A stretch of 18,449 bases of DNA from Ruminococcus sp. UBA7477 (GTDB lineage: Bacteria > Bacillota > Clostridia > Oscillospirales > Ruminococcaceae): positions 272-18,720 of the forward strand of contig DLOT01000023.1 in the NCBI GenBank assembly GCA_002479715.1, in the 5' to 3' direction. The position numbers and the translations under genes are program-made. Position 1 is the first letter of the stretch, and every line of letters starts with the position of its first letter. The notes under the pieces are model-generated. The model was given only the letters and a program-made list of their open reading frames with translations, had not been told where the DNA came from and did no database searches. Below, piece after piece: positions 1-6,792 of this stretch.

Positions 1-797
1 TGTTCAGCCTTGTCGGAAATGACCAACAGATACCTACCGCTAGTCCGTCCGCTTCTTCAAAGACGACAACGACAACAACCACTGCAAGCGGCGGCGCCGT
101 TGCCGGAACAACAGACAGCTCCGGCGAAAGTGTCGTTACGACAGCCTCCGGGCAGTCGGACATATCGGGAACGACAACAGTTAATCAAAACGATACTGTA
201 ACATCAAAGGAAGCTTCAACATCAAATAAAACTACTACAACTACTAAGTCCACAACGACTACGGCTAAGAAAACTACAACCACTGCAAAGCAAACAAACG
301 CAACGACCAAGAAAACCACTACAACCGCCAAACAGACCACTACAACGACCAAGAAAACCACAACCACTGCAAAGCAAACAACTACGACAACCAAGAAAAC
401 AACCACAACCGCTAAGAAAACAACAACCACCGCCAAAAAGACTACGACTACAAAAGTCGTTACTAAAACAGGCCTGACTTTGGATAAAGGCGTTAGTGCT
501 TGGGGCAGCGGCAATGGCAAATACGGCGCGTCTATGAATCTGAGCATTGAAAATAATACATCTGAAAATATTGAGAACTGGAAGATCACTATAACTGTTC
601 CGGCGGGTACGAGCGTTACAGGTGATCCGTGGGGCTGCAAGTATAAGCTCAGCGGAACGACGCTGACATTGATTCCAGACGAAAACGCAGCATACAACCT
701 AATTGTAAGTGCAGGAGGAAGCATTTCGATGGGTGTTAATCTGGAATCGACTTCAGAGATGACTGCTGAAAACCTCAAAGCTTCGGTTACATACTAA
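1..797 (+). CDS. 3' part of a secreted/surface protein with Thr/Lys linker and C-terminal CBM2-like module (5' truncated by window)
   Basis: The reading frame is open from base 3 to the TAA at 795-797, so this is the C-terminal 264 residues or so of a larger protein whose start and probable catalytic or binding domain lie outside the window. What is visible is about 75 residues of Ser/Thr/Gly-rich sequence, then a Thr/Lys/Ala repeat linker (about 226-459), then a module of about 105 residues with CBM2-like features: early W, a central N-W-K-I strand, a D-P-W-G segment and a late A-G-G-S-I-S-M-G strand. The same strand pattern occurs in the CBM-like module of the GH5 gene 22 bp downstream, so the two genes are probably one cellulose-degradation operon. 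By analogy the missing part is likely a glycoside hydrolase, but nothing in the window proves this. A TTG at 480 lies in frame but has no ribosome-binding site, so it is not a separate gene. Confidence 0.8.
   Translation, partial: FSLVGNDQQIPTASPSASSKTTTTTTTASGGAVAGTTDSSGESVVTTASGQSDISGTTTVNQNDTVTSKEASTSNKTTTTTKSTTTTAKKTTTTAKQTNATTKKTTTTAKQTTTTTKKTTTTAKQTTTTTKKTTTTAKKTTTTAKKTTTTKVVTKTGLTLDKGVSAWGSGNGKYGASMNLSIENNTSENIENWKITITVPAGTSVTGDPWGCKYKLSGTTLTLIPDENAAYNLIVSAGGSISMGVNLESTSEMTAENLKASVTY
226..459 (+). repeat. Degenerate tandem repeat coding a Thr/Lys linker
   Basis: About 78 codons encode runs of four or five Thr broken by A-K-K, A-K-Q or K-K, with a period near 7 residues (21 bp). Bases are varied at third positions (aca/acc/acg/act), so the repeat is kept at protein level rather than being a recent DNA expansion. 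It is a flexible extracellular linker, probably O-glycosylated if the organism has such a system (inference). Confidence 0.8.
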
Positions 798-819
798 TTC
801 AGAATACAGGAGAAGTGCT

Positions 820-2928
820 ATGGGAAAATTCCAAAAATGGCTCGGCAAAACCTTTGGAGAGGACAAAATGACCGAGAAGCAGTTCAATCAGGTGCGCGCG
901 GGACTTTCGATTATAGTCGTGCTGCTTGTTGCAATTCTGGCTGTAATTATTGTTTTCGCTTTTAATCTGGCAAATGACAAGGATAAGACCTCGGGCAGTT
1001 TGTCGGGATCGTCTTCCGACATATCCGGGTCTTCATCAATAGCAAGTTCATCGAACGGCAGCAGTTCATCAGACAGCGACAGCTCATCAGACGGCAGCAG
1101 CTCATCAGACAGCGACAGTTCATCGGGAAGCGACAGTTCGTCAGACGGCAGCAGTTCATCGGGCGGCGACAGTTCATCGAATGACGACAGCTCATCGGGC
1201 GGCGACAGCTCATCGGATGATGACAGTTCATCGGGCGGCGATCCTGTGGGGGATGTTGACGGGATCTCCGTTGTCTATAACATATCAAGCTCGTGGGAAA
1301 ACGGCGGAAAAACCTGCACTCAGATCGACCTTAACATCAAAAACAACAGCGGCGGATCGCTCAACCCTTGGGAAATGACCTTCGCCGTTGCAGACGGCGA
1401 TACAATCGAGGGCTGGAATGCCTCATATGCGGTCAGCGGCAGATCTGCCACTGTTACCCCCGAAAACTATAACGCTGAGATCTTCGCAGGCGGCAGTATT
1501 TCAATAGGCTTTATTCTCTCTACAAATTCGGGATTTGATGCCGACTCGATCAAGATCAACGGAGAAAAGGTCACGGTAATAAAAGGAACGGTAACAGGGG
1601 ATAATAATCAGGGTCAGCAGCAGGGCGGTAACCAAGGCGGCAATCAAGGAGGCAATCAGGGTCAGACGCCGGTAGACGTTGAGGCTCTTCTGAAACGCAG
1701 TGAGGACGCGGTTCAGGGCGATGACTGGCTGTCGGTCAAGGGAAACTCCATCGTTGACAAAAACGGCAAGGAGGTTTGGCTGACCGGCTGTAACTGGTTC
1801 GGCTATAACACCGGCACGAATATCTTTGACGGCCTTTGGGGAAGCGAGCTTGTGTCCTCGGTAAAGGGGATCGCCGATCACGGCTTCAATATAATAAGAA
1901 TACCTTTCTCTGCACAGCTTATCAACCAGTGGGCTGCCGGAGAATACCCACAGGCAAATTATAATCAGGCTTATAACCCCGATCTCAACTCAATGAACAG
2001 TCTGGAGATCTTCGACTATGTTCTCAAGCTGTGCGAGGCTAACGGAATGAAGGTCATGATAGACATTCACTGTGCCAAGACCGACGCATCGGGTCATATG
2101 CATAACCTTTGGTATAATGACCCTGTTACGACCGAGGACTACTATTCCGCGCTTGAGTGGATGGCCGACAGGTATAAAAACAACGATACCATAGTTGCTT
2201 ATGACCTTAAAAATGAGCCTCACGGCAAGCCGTATGAGGGCGACAAGGCCGCAAAGTGGGATAACTCAAAGGATGCAAACAACTGGAAGTATGTTGCCGA
2301 AACGGCGGCAGCCAGAGTTTTGGCGAAGAATCCTAATGTGCTGATTTTGGTCGAGGGAATAGAGATCTATCCGATCGATATCAAAACAAACGGCGATTTT
2401 CATTCAACTAACGAGAAGGACTATTATTTCAACTGGTGGGGAGGAAATCTCCGCGGAGTTGCGGATAATCCCATAGATCTGGGCAAGTATCAGAATAAGC
2501 TTGTCTATTCTCCTCACGACTATGGTCCGACCGTTTATCAGCAGCCGTGGTTCAAAGGCGACTATGACTTCGACAGCCTTATGGAGGACTGCTGGGCAGA
2601 TAACTGGTTCTTTATCCATGAGGAGAATATCGCGCCGCTTCTTATCGGCGAGTGGGGCGGCTTTATGACAGAGCCGAATATCACATGGATGACCTATATG
2701 AGGCAGCTTATCAAGGAGAATCATCTGCATCACACCTTCTGGTGCTTCAACGCCAACTCGGGAGATACCGGGGGACTTGTCAAGGACGACTTCACTACAT
2801 GGGACGAGGAGAAGTATGCGTTCGTTAAGGAGGTTTTGTGGCAGCAGGGAGGTAAGTTCGTCGGACTCGATCATGAAATCCCTCTCGGCGAAAACGGCAT
2901 AACACTTTCAAAGGCAAACGGTCTTTAA
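820..2928 (+). CDS. Membrane-anchored GH5 (subfamily 1-like) cellulase with CBM2-like module
   Basis: 702 residues, ATG preceded by AGGAG. Order of parts: cytoplasmic basic stretch 1-27; one hydrophobic helix about 28-50 with no evident cleavage site, so probably an uncleaved type II anchor; Ser/Asp/Gly linker about 58-140; CBM2-like beta-sandwich about 148-256 (W159, W184, W199); Gln/Gly/Asn linker about 262-282; GH5 TIM barrel about 300-680. Visible GH5 residues are R360, H417, N465-E466 (acid/base in the NEP motif), H566-D567-Y568, nucleophile E611 in G-E-W-G-G, and W641. The L-T-G-C-N-W-F-G-Y and P-H-D-Y-G-P blocks resemble subfamily GH5_1, the group of Acidothermus E1 endoglucanase. Expected activity is endo-hydrolysis of beta-1,4-glucan at the outer face of the membrane. 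No dockerin or SLH domain is present. It lies 22 bp after the CBM protein and 36 bp before a dehydrogenase. Family assignment is firm; subfamily and exact substrate are from memory of motifs. Confidence 0.93.
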   Translation: MGKFQKWLGKTFGEDKMTEKQFNQVRAGLSIIVVLLVAILAVIIVFAFNLANDKDKTSGSLSGSSSDISGSSSIASSSNGSSSSDSDSSSDGSSSSDSDSSSGSDSSSDGSSSSGGDSSSNDDSSSGGDSSSDDDSSSGGDPVGDVDGISVVYNISSSWENGGKTCTQIDLNIKNNSGGSLNPWEMTFAVADGDTIEGWNASYAVSGRSATVTPENYNAEIFAGGSISIGFILSTNSGFDADSIKINGEKVTVIKGTVTGDNNQGQQQGGNQGGNQGGNQGQTPVDVEALLKRSEDAVQGDDWLSVKGNSIVDKNGKEVWLTGCNWFGYNTGTNIFDGLWGSELVSSVKGIADHGFNIIRIPFSAQLINQWAAGEYPQANYNQAYNPDLNSMNSLEIFDYVLKLCEANGMKVMIDIHCAKTDASGHMHNLWYNDPVTTEDYYSALEWMADRYKNNDTIVAYDLKNEPHGKPYEGDKAAKWDNSKDANNWKYVAETAAARVLAKNPNVLILVEGIEIYPIDIKTNGDFHSTNEKDYYFNWWGGNLRGVADNPIDLGKYQNKLVYSPHDYGPTVYQQPWFKGDYDFDSLMEDCWADNWFFIHEENIAPLLIGEWGGFMTEPNITWMTYMRQLIKENHLHHTFWCFNANSGDTGGLVKDDFTTWDEEKYAFVKEVLWQQGGKFVGLDHEIPLGENGITLSKANGL
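991..1239 (+). repeat. Degenerate repeat coding a Ser/Asp/Gly linker in the cellulase
   Basis: Residues about 58-140 are almost only Ser, Asp and Gly, built from units such as S-S-S-S-D-S-D and S-S-S-G-G-D. At DNA level the recurring core is gacagttcatcgg with variants. It is acidic, unlike the basic Thr/Lys linker of the gene before it. It probably spaces the binding and catalytic modules away from the membrane through the cell wall (inference). Confidence 0.75.
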
Positions 2929-2964
2929 ATAAATAATACATAATAAGGAAAGAGGCGAGGACTT

Positions 2965-3741
2965 GTGAAAAGAGCAGAATGCGGAGAGATCGCGGTCATA
3001 ACAGGGGCAAGCTCGGGGATAGGCAGAGAGATCGCGCTTATTCTCGACGGAATAGGATATGAAACGGTGCTTGTTGCGCGCCGCGAGGATAGGCTTGAGG
3101 AGCTTCGTGCGAGAATGAAAAATCCCTCGCGAACATTCGTGTGCGATCTGTCGGAAAGCAGTGAGTGCTACCGGCTGTTTGAACAGACGGCGGGAGATAA
3201 TATTCAGGTTTTGGTCAACTGTGCGGGATTCGGGGCAGTCGGATACTTTGATGAAACCGATCTGTCGCGCGAGCTGGAGATGATAGATGTCAATGTCCGC
3301 GCGCTTCACATCCTCACCAAGCTGTATCTGAAGAAGTTTACCGAAAATGACAGCGGTTATATCCTCAATGTCGCTTCCTGCGCGGGCATTATGCCCGGCG
3401 GGCCTATGATGGCAACCTACTACGCCTCTAAGGCATATGTCTACAGCCTTACAAACGCCATATCATATGAGCTGAAGGAGCAGGGCAGCAGCGTCTATGT
3501 CGGAGCGCTTTGCCCCGGGCCTGTCGATACGGAGTTCAATGATGTTGCTAAGGTGCGTTTTGCTGCCAAGGGTATCGACAGTAAAAAGTGCGCGCTTTAT
3601 GCGGTCATGGAAATGTTCAACCGAAAGACAACAATAATCCCGACGGCAACAGTCAAGCTGATGTGCGCTGCCCAGTCGCAGGTGCCGAAAGGTCTGGTGC
3701 TGAGGGTCGCGTCGAAATATCAGAAAATGAAACTGGACTAG
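2965..3741 (+). CDS. Short-chain dehydrogenase/reductase (classical SDR)
   Basis: 258 residues from a GTG start at 2965, preceded by a purine-rich AGGAAAGAGGCGAGG stretch. It is a Rossmann-fold NAD(P)-dependent oxidoreductase, probably cytoplasmic (no signal peptide). The cofactor motif T-G-A-S-S-G-I-G is at 13-20, N-C-A-G at 85-88, the catalytic Ser at 138 (N-V-A-S), and the Y-x-x-x-K pair at Y152/K156; P-G-P-V-D-T follows at 184-189. R39-R40 after the second strand favour NADP(H). The substrate cannot be read from the sequence; the closest general type is the DltE/YqjQ-like group of uncharacterised SDRs. It follows the cellulase by 36 bp on the same strand and is likely co-transcribed, but a functional link to cellulose use is not evident. 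No clear terminator follows. Confidence 0.9.
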   Translation: MKRAECGEIAVITGASSGIGREIALILDGIGYETVLVARREDRLEELRARMKNPSRTFVCDLSESSECYRLFEQTAGDNIQVLVNCAGFGAVGYFDETDLSRELEMIDVNVRALHILTKLYLKKFTENDSGYILNVASCAGIMPGGPMMATYYASKAYVYSLTNAISYELKEQGSSVYVGALCPGPVDTEFNDVAKVRFAAKGIDSKKCALYAVMEMFNRKTTIIPTATVKLMCAAQSQVPKGLVLRVASKYQKMKLD

Positions 3742-3850
3742 TCAATATTATTCGCGCATGGTATAGAGAATTTTACGAATGTATAAATATATTGATATTG
3801 CTTGTGCATAATCACTAGATAAATATGTTCAAATTTGGCTAAAACATTGA

Positions 3851-3879
3851 TTGCTTTTTTGTGTAAATCCATGTATAAT
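3851..3879 (+). promoter_or_regulatory. Sigma-A type promoter for the exported protein at 3917
   Basis: TTGCTT at 3851-3856, a 17-bp spacer and a perfect TATAAT at 3874-3879. The ATG lies 37 bp beyond the -10, with a GAAAGGG ribosome-binding site at 3900-3906. The preceding 3742-3850 is AT-rich and shows no gene and no convincing terminator for the upstream operon. Confidence 0.6.
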
Positions 3880-3916
3880 ACTATTATAAATCAAATTCTG
3901 AAAGGGATGTTTAGCT

Positions 3917-4633
3917 ATGAAAATGAGAAAGATTCTCGCAACTATTGCCGCAGCGGCAGTTGCCTGCACAATGGTTATCTCCGCTTCCGCAGCTCAGGAC
4001 ACAGCAGGCCTTGCTGACGGAACAGCTTACCTCAACGTAAACAACTGTGATTGGAACGGCCCTAACGGTACATGGACAAACGTTGAGATCACAGGCGACG
4101 GCGACTATGTTGTTAAGGGCGAATTTGATGCTCCTTATCAGCTCGGTCAGTTCAACGCTCTCGAAGTTGTTAACGGCGAAACAAAGTTCGGTTCTACATA
4201 TGTTATTACCGTAACAAGCATCAAGGTTAACGGCGAAGAAGTTAAGACAGGCGAAAGCTACACCTGCTCTGCTGACGGCGCAGGCGTTACGACCCGTGTA
4301 AACCTCTTCAACGAGTGGAATGAGCCTGATGCTGCTGCTACTGCCGGCGATGACAAGCACCTTGACAACAGATGCGCAGGCGGCGACGTTTCTGCTTGCA
4401 CAGCCCGTCTTTGGAACAACGGTGAAAAGGGCGTTTACATCGAAGAGGCTGAGAGCATTGAAGTTGCTTTCACAGTTTCCGGCATAGGCGGAGCTGACGA
4501 ACCCACTCCTGACCCCGATCCGGAGCAGAAGCCTGACGACAGCAACAAGCCTACAGGCGCAACAGCCGGTCTTGCTTTTGCCGGTCTTGCACTTGCAGCA
4601 GCTGCTGTAGTTGTTACAAAGAAGAACAAGTAA
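3917..4633 (+). CDS. Exported surface protein with C-terminal sortase-like or membrane tail
   Basis: 238 residues. A signal peptide is clear: basic start, hydrophobic core 5-21, cleavage likely after A25 or A26 (A-S-A-A). The mature part (27-190) is a compact, probably beta-rich domain with N-N-C-D-W at 42-46, G-T-W at 51-53 and I-T-G-D-G-D-Y-V-V at 58-66, ending in V-A-F-T-V-S-G. Four Cys (44, 117, 153, 161) could form disulphides. An Asp/Pro/Glu-rich spacer (193-209) leads to N-K-P-T-G (210-214), a hydrophobic run to 233 and a K-K-N-K end. This is the layout of a wall-sorting signal, although N-K-P-T-G is not classical LPXTG, so simple membrane anchoring is also possible. The codons are strongly biased (GGC, AAC, AAG), and with the consensus promoter and strong terminator this suggests an abundant protein. 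I do not recognise a named family; a carbohydrate-binding role is only an inference from the fold pattern and the genome style. Confidence 0.85.
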   Translation: MKMRKILATIAAAAVACTMVISASAAQDTAGLADGTAYLNVNNCDWNGPNGTWTNVEITGDGDYVVKGEFDAPYQLGQFNALEVVNGETKFGSTYVITVTSIKVNGEEVKTGESYTCSADGAGVTTRVNLFNEWNEPDAAATAGDDKHLDNRCAGGDVSACTARLWNNGEKGVYIEEAESIEVAFTVSGIGGADEPTPDPDPEQKPDDSNKPTGATAGLAFAGLALAAAAVVVTKKNK

Positions 4634-4653
4634 TTGTTGACCAGATAATGATT

Positions 4654-4682
4654 GACCCCGCTTTTTAAGCGGGGTCTTTTTT
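4654..4682 (+). terminator. Rho-independent terminator after the exported protein
   Basis: A perfect 10-bp stem, GACCCCGCTT (4654-4663) with AAGCGGGGTC (4667-4676), TTT loop, followed directly by a run of six T. It lies 20 bp after the stop codon. Confidence 0.95.
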
Positions 4683-4790
4683 ATATAATAATCCAAACTT
4701 TTATGAAAATATTAACCTTGAATTTGCCCTTTTTATATAAATGTGTGAAAAGCGACAAATAGCGCATTTTAAATTTGTGCGAAATGCAGC

Positions 4791-4819
4791 TTGAAAACAA
4801 ACGAAAATTAAAGTACAAT
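4791..4819 (+). promoter_or_regulatory. Sigma-A type promoter for the lipoprotein at 4854
   Basis: TTGAAA at 4791-4796, a 17-bp spacer and TACAAT at 4814-4819. A perfect TATAAT also occurs at 4825-4830 within ATGTATAATA, the same ten bases that hold the -10 of the 3917 gene, but it has no good -35 at the right distance. Which -10 is used cannot be decided by eye. GGAGG at 4840-4844 serves the ATG at 4854. Confidence 0.5.
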
Positions 4820-4853
4820 AAATGTATAATAATTTTAACGGAGGTAATTCGCT

Positions 4854-5726
4854 ATGACAATGAAAAAAATTGCAGCACTTGCGCTTTCTTTGACAATGTG
4901 CGCGTCCATGCTCGCTGCTTGCGGTGATGCCGACTCGTCTTCTAAGGCTGATAATTCTTCTGTAACCGATGCAACTACAGCACCGGCTGATGATTCGGCT
5001 GAGGACGCAACAACCACAGCTCCGACTTCTTCTGAACCTGCGGAGTCAACTACCACGACCGCAGCCGAAGAGAAACCGGAGAATGTTGGCCCTGCGGCAG
5101 TTGAGATCACCGATGAGAGCAAGATCTTCGTTGGCGACATCGAGGCTAAGGGCAACGTTCGTATGGAACTGTTCAACACCTACGGTCTTACCGCTACTGA
5201 GGGATGCGCTTTTGACAACGAGAGCTTTGAGTTTAACGGCGGTCTGTCTGTAACATTCGACATTGCCGGACTTCCCGATCAGGAGAAGGAATATGACGCA
5301 TTTTTGATGTTCACAAACAACGACTGGTCTTGGGGCGTTTGGGATATCGTAGGAGCAGGCGCCGGCGCTGTTAAGATCAAGGGCGACGGAACATACACAG
5401 TATTCGTAGACAACGCTCTGCCTTTCGGCAAGGAGGGCGAGATCGGCAACAACGGTCTTGGCGCTTATGTCGAGGAAACACTTGTTTCCGTTTGGGCTCC
5501 CGCTGTTTTCTGCGTTGATATTATCGGTTTGGGCACAGACCTCGGAATTGTTCCCGAGGAGGAAACCAAGATGGATATGCACGGCTGCACTATCACAAAT
5601 GTTAAGATCGAGTATTGGCAGGACGGTTCACGTCCCGAGGCTATTCAGGAGAGAATCGACGCCGCTGCCGGCACTGCCGATGGCGGAGAAGAAGCTCCCG
5701 TTGAAACAACAGCAGTTTCTGAGTAA
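4854..5726 (+). CDS. Exported lipoprotein with Thr/Ser-rich spacer and beta-rich domain
   Basis: 290 residues. M-T-M-K-K start, hydrophobic core, and a lipobox L20-A-A-C23, so Cys23 should be lipidated and the protein tethered to the outer face of the membrane. Residues 24-76 are a low-complexity Ser/Thr/Asp/Ala spacer. Residues about 80-258 form one folded domain rich in Gly, Trp and aromatic residues: N-N-D-W-S-W-G-V-W-D at 155-164, V-K-I-K-G-D-G-T-Y-T-V at 173-183, and I-T-N-V-K-I-E-Y-W at 247-255. The G-D-G-x-Y-x-V strand and the N-N-x-D-W motif are shared with the exported protein just upstream, which points to related modules with different anchors. The tail 259-290 is short and Ala/Glu/Thr-rich. 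It is flanked by its own promoter and terminator. It is not a typical ABC solute-binding protein (too short, no periplasmic-binding fold signature). The function is unknown; glycan binding is an inference. Confidence 0.88.
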   Translation: MTMKKIAALALSLTMCASMLAACGDADSSSKADNSSVTDATTAPADDSAEDATTTAPTSSEPAESTTTTAAEEKPENVGPAAVEITDESKIFVGDIEAKGNVRMELFNTYGLTATEGCAFDNESFEFNGGLSVTFDIAGLPDQEKEYDAFLMFTNNDWSWGVWDIVGAGAGAVKIKGDGTYTVFVDNALPFGKEGEIGNNGLGAYVEETLVSVWAPAVFCVDIIGLGTDLGIVPEEETKMDMHGCTITNVKIEYWQDGSRPEAIQERIDAAAGTADGGEEAPVETTAVSE

Positions 5727-5746
5727 TAGGTAAATACGCCAATTTG

Positions 5747-5777
5747 CGGACGAGGCTTCGGCTTCGTCCGTTTTTTT
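5747..5777 (+). terminator. Rho-independent terminator with cUUCGg tetraloop
   Basis: The stem CGGACGAGGC (5747-5756) pairs with GCTTCGTCCG (5761-5770), one G-T pair, closed by a C-TTCG-G tetraloop, then seven T (5771-5777). It lies about 20 bp after the lipoprotein stop. Confidence 0.95.
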
Positions 5778-5788
5778 ATGTCTATAGG

Positions 5789-5822
5789 TTGATTTTTTCG
5801 CAGTATTATGTTATCATATAAT
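5789..5822 (+). promoter_or_regulatory. Promoter for the glycosyltransferase-YfhO operon
   Basis: TTGATT at 5789-5794, then either TATCAT at 5812-5817 (17-bp spacer) or TATAAT at 5817-5822 (22-bp spacer). The first has correct spacing and the second the better hexamer. It starts just after the upstream terminator, so the operon is insulated from the lipoprotein gene. Confidence 0.5.
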
Positions 5823-5856
5823 ATATATGCTGTTTTAGCGGAACGGAGGTTGAAAG

Positions 5857-6792
5857 GTGCTTTCTGTAATTATTCCGGCCTATAACGAGCAGGAAAATGT
5901 GCCGGTCGCCGCAGAGCGTGTGTCATGCCTGCTTTCGGAAAACATGATCGACTATGAGATGATCTTTGTCAACGACGGTTCATCTGACGGAACATGGGAA
6001 AAGATCTGCGAGCAGTCGGCGCAAAACGATAGAGTCAAGGGCATTTGCTTTAGCCGTAATTTCGGCAAGGAAAGCGCGATATTTGCCGGGTTGAGATATG
6101 CCTCCGGGGACGCATGCGTGCTGATCGACTGCGATATGCAGCATCCGCCCGAAACCATTATCGAGATGTATAATATATGGAAAAATAATGACGTGGATAT
6201 AGTCGAAGGCAAAAAATCTTCACGCGGAAAGGAAAATATCCTGTACAAGGGCTTTTCCAAGCTTTTCTACGGGCTTATAAAAAAGGCTTCCGGGTTAGAT
6301 ATGACTGCCGCCTCGGACTTTAAGCTGATAGACCGAAAAGCCGTCGATGCGCTCAACGCGATGCCCGAAAGGCTGACATTTTTCCGGGCGATGAGCGGCT
6401 GGGTCGGCTTTAAAACCGAGTATGTCTACTTCGACGTTGCCGAAAGAACGGCGGGCGAGTCAAAATGGTCACTAAAGTCGCTGTTCAAATATGCGGTGAA
6501 CTCCATATCCTCATTTACTTCCGCACCGCTTCATGCAGTGACACTGTGCGGCGTGCTGACACTTTTGGTCGCGCTTATCATGGCTGTGAACACACTGTAT
6601 AACAAAATCGTCGGCAATTCGCTTGAGGGATTTACTACCGTTATCCTGCTTCAATTGATAACCTCAAGTATTATCATGATAAGTCTTGGAATTATCGGCT
6701 TTTACATATCCAAGATATATGAAGAGATAAAATGCAGACCGCGGTATATCGTCCGCGAGTTTAAAAACATTAAAGGCGAGGAAAAGAAATGA
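5857..6792 (+). CDS. GT2 polyprenyl-phosphate sugar transferase (CsbB/GtrB/DPM1-like)
   Basis: 311 residues from GTG 5857, with GGAGG at 5845-5849. GT-A fold domain 1-225: S-V-I-I-P-A-Y-N-E at 3-11, V-N-D-G-S-S-D at 38-44, and the metal-binding D91-C-D93 in L-I-D-C-D-M-Q-H-P-P. The R-x-x-G-E-S-K-W motif (197-204) is typical of polyprenyl-phosphate transferases. Two membrane helices follow, about 228-247 and 260-284, then a basic tail. Known relatives (CsbB, GtrB, YkcC, ArnC) load a sugar from a nucleotide donor onto undecaprenyl phosphate at the cytoplasmic face. The gene overlaps the YfhO-type gene by 4 bp (ATGA). In Bacillus subtilis csbB and yfhO are also adjacent and act in the same surface-glycosylation pathway, which supports the reading. 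The sugar cannot be read from sequence. No GtrA/GtcA-type flippase is next to it. Confidence 0.92.
   Translation: MLSVIIPAYNEQENVPVAAERVSCLLSENMIDYEMIFVNDGSSDGTWEKICEQSAQNDRVKGICFSRNFGKESAIFAGLRYASGDACVLIDCDMQHPPETIIEMYNIWKNNDVDIVEGKKSSRGKENILYKGFSKLFYGLIKKASGLDMTAASDFKLIDRKAVDALNAMPERLTFFRAMSGWVGFKTEYVYFDVAERTAGESKWSLKSLFKYAVNSISSFTSAPLHAVTLCGVLTLLVALIMAVNTLYNKIVGNSLEGFTTVILLQLITSSIIMISLGIIGFYISKIYEEIKCRPRYIVREFKNIKGEEKK

Noticed and set aside
226..459. Possible CRISPR array or satellite
   Set aside because: The period is about 21 bp, there are no unique spacers, and the repeat is in frame as a Thr/Lys linker.
185..778. Minus-strand open frame of 197 codons, Val-rich
   Set aside because: It is the antisense of the Thr/Lys repeat and CBM-like module; its Val runs come from Thr codons read backwards, and it has no ribosome-binding site.
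3588..3818. Small plus-strand open frame overlapping the dehydrogenase end
   Set aside because: It is out of frame within the SDR gene, has no ribosome-binding site, and runs into the AT-rich spacer without recognisable features.
3911..4696. Minus-strand open frame of 261 codons over the exported protein gene
   Set aside because: It runs through the terminator and antisense to a gene with signal peptide, promoter and ribosome-binding site; long antisense frames are expected from the strong codon bias there.
4755..4776. ACAAAT/ATTTGT inverted repeat as operator before the lipoprotein promoter
   Set aside because: It has six AT-rich base pairs only, which is common by chance in this AT-rich spacer.
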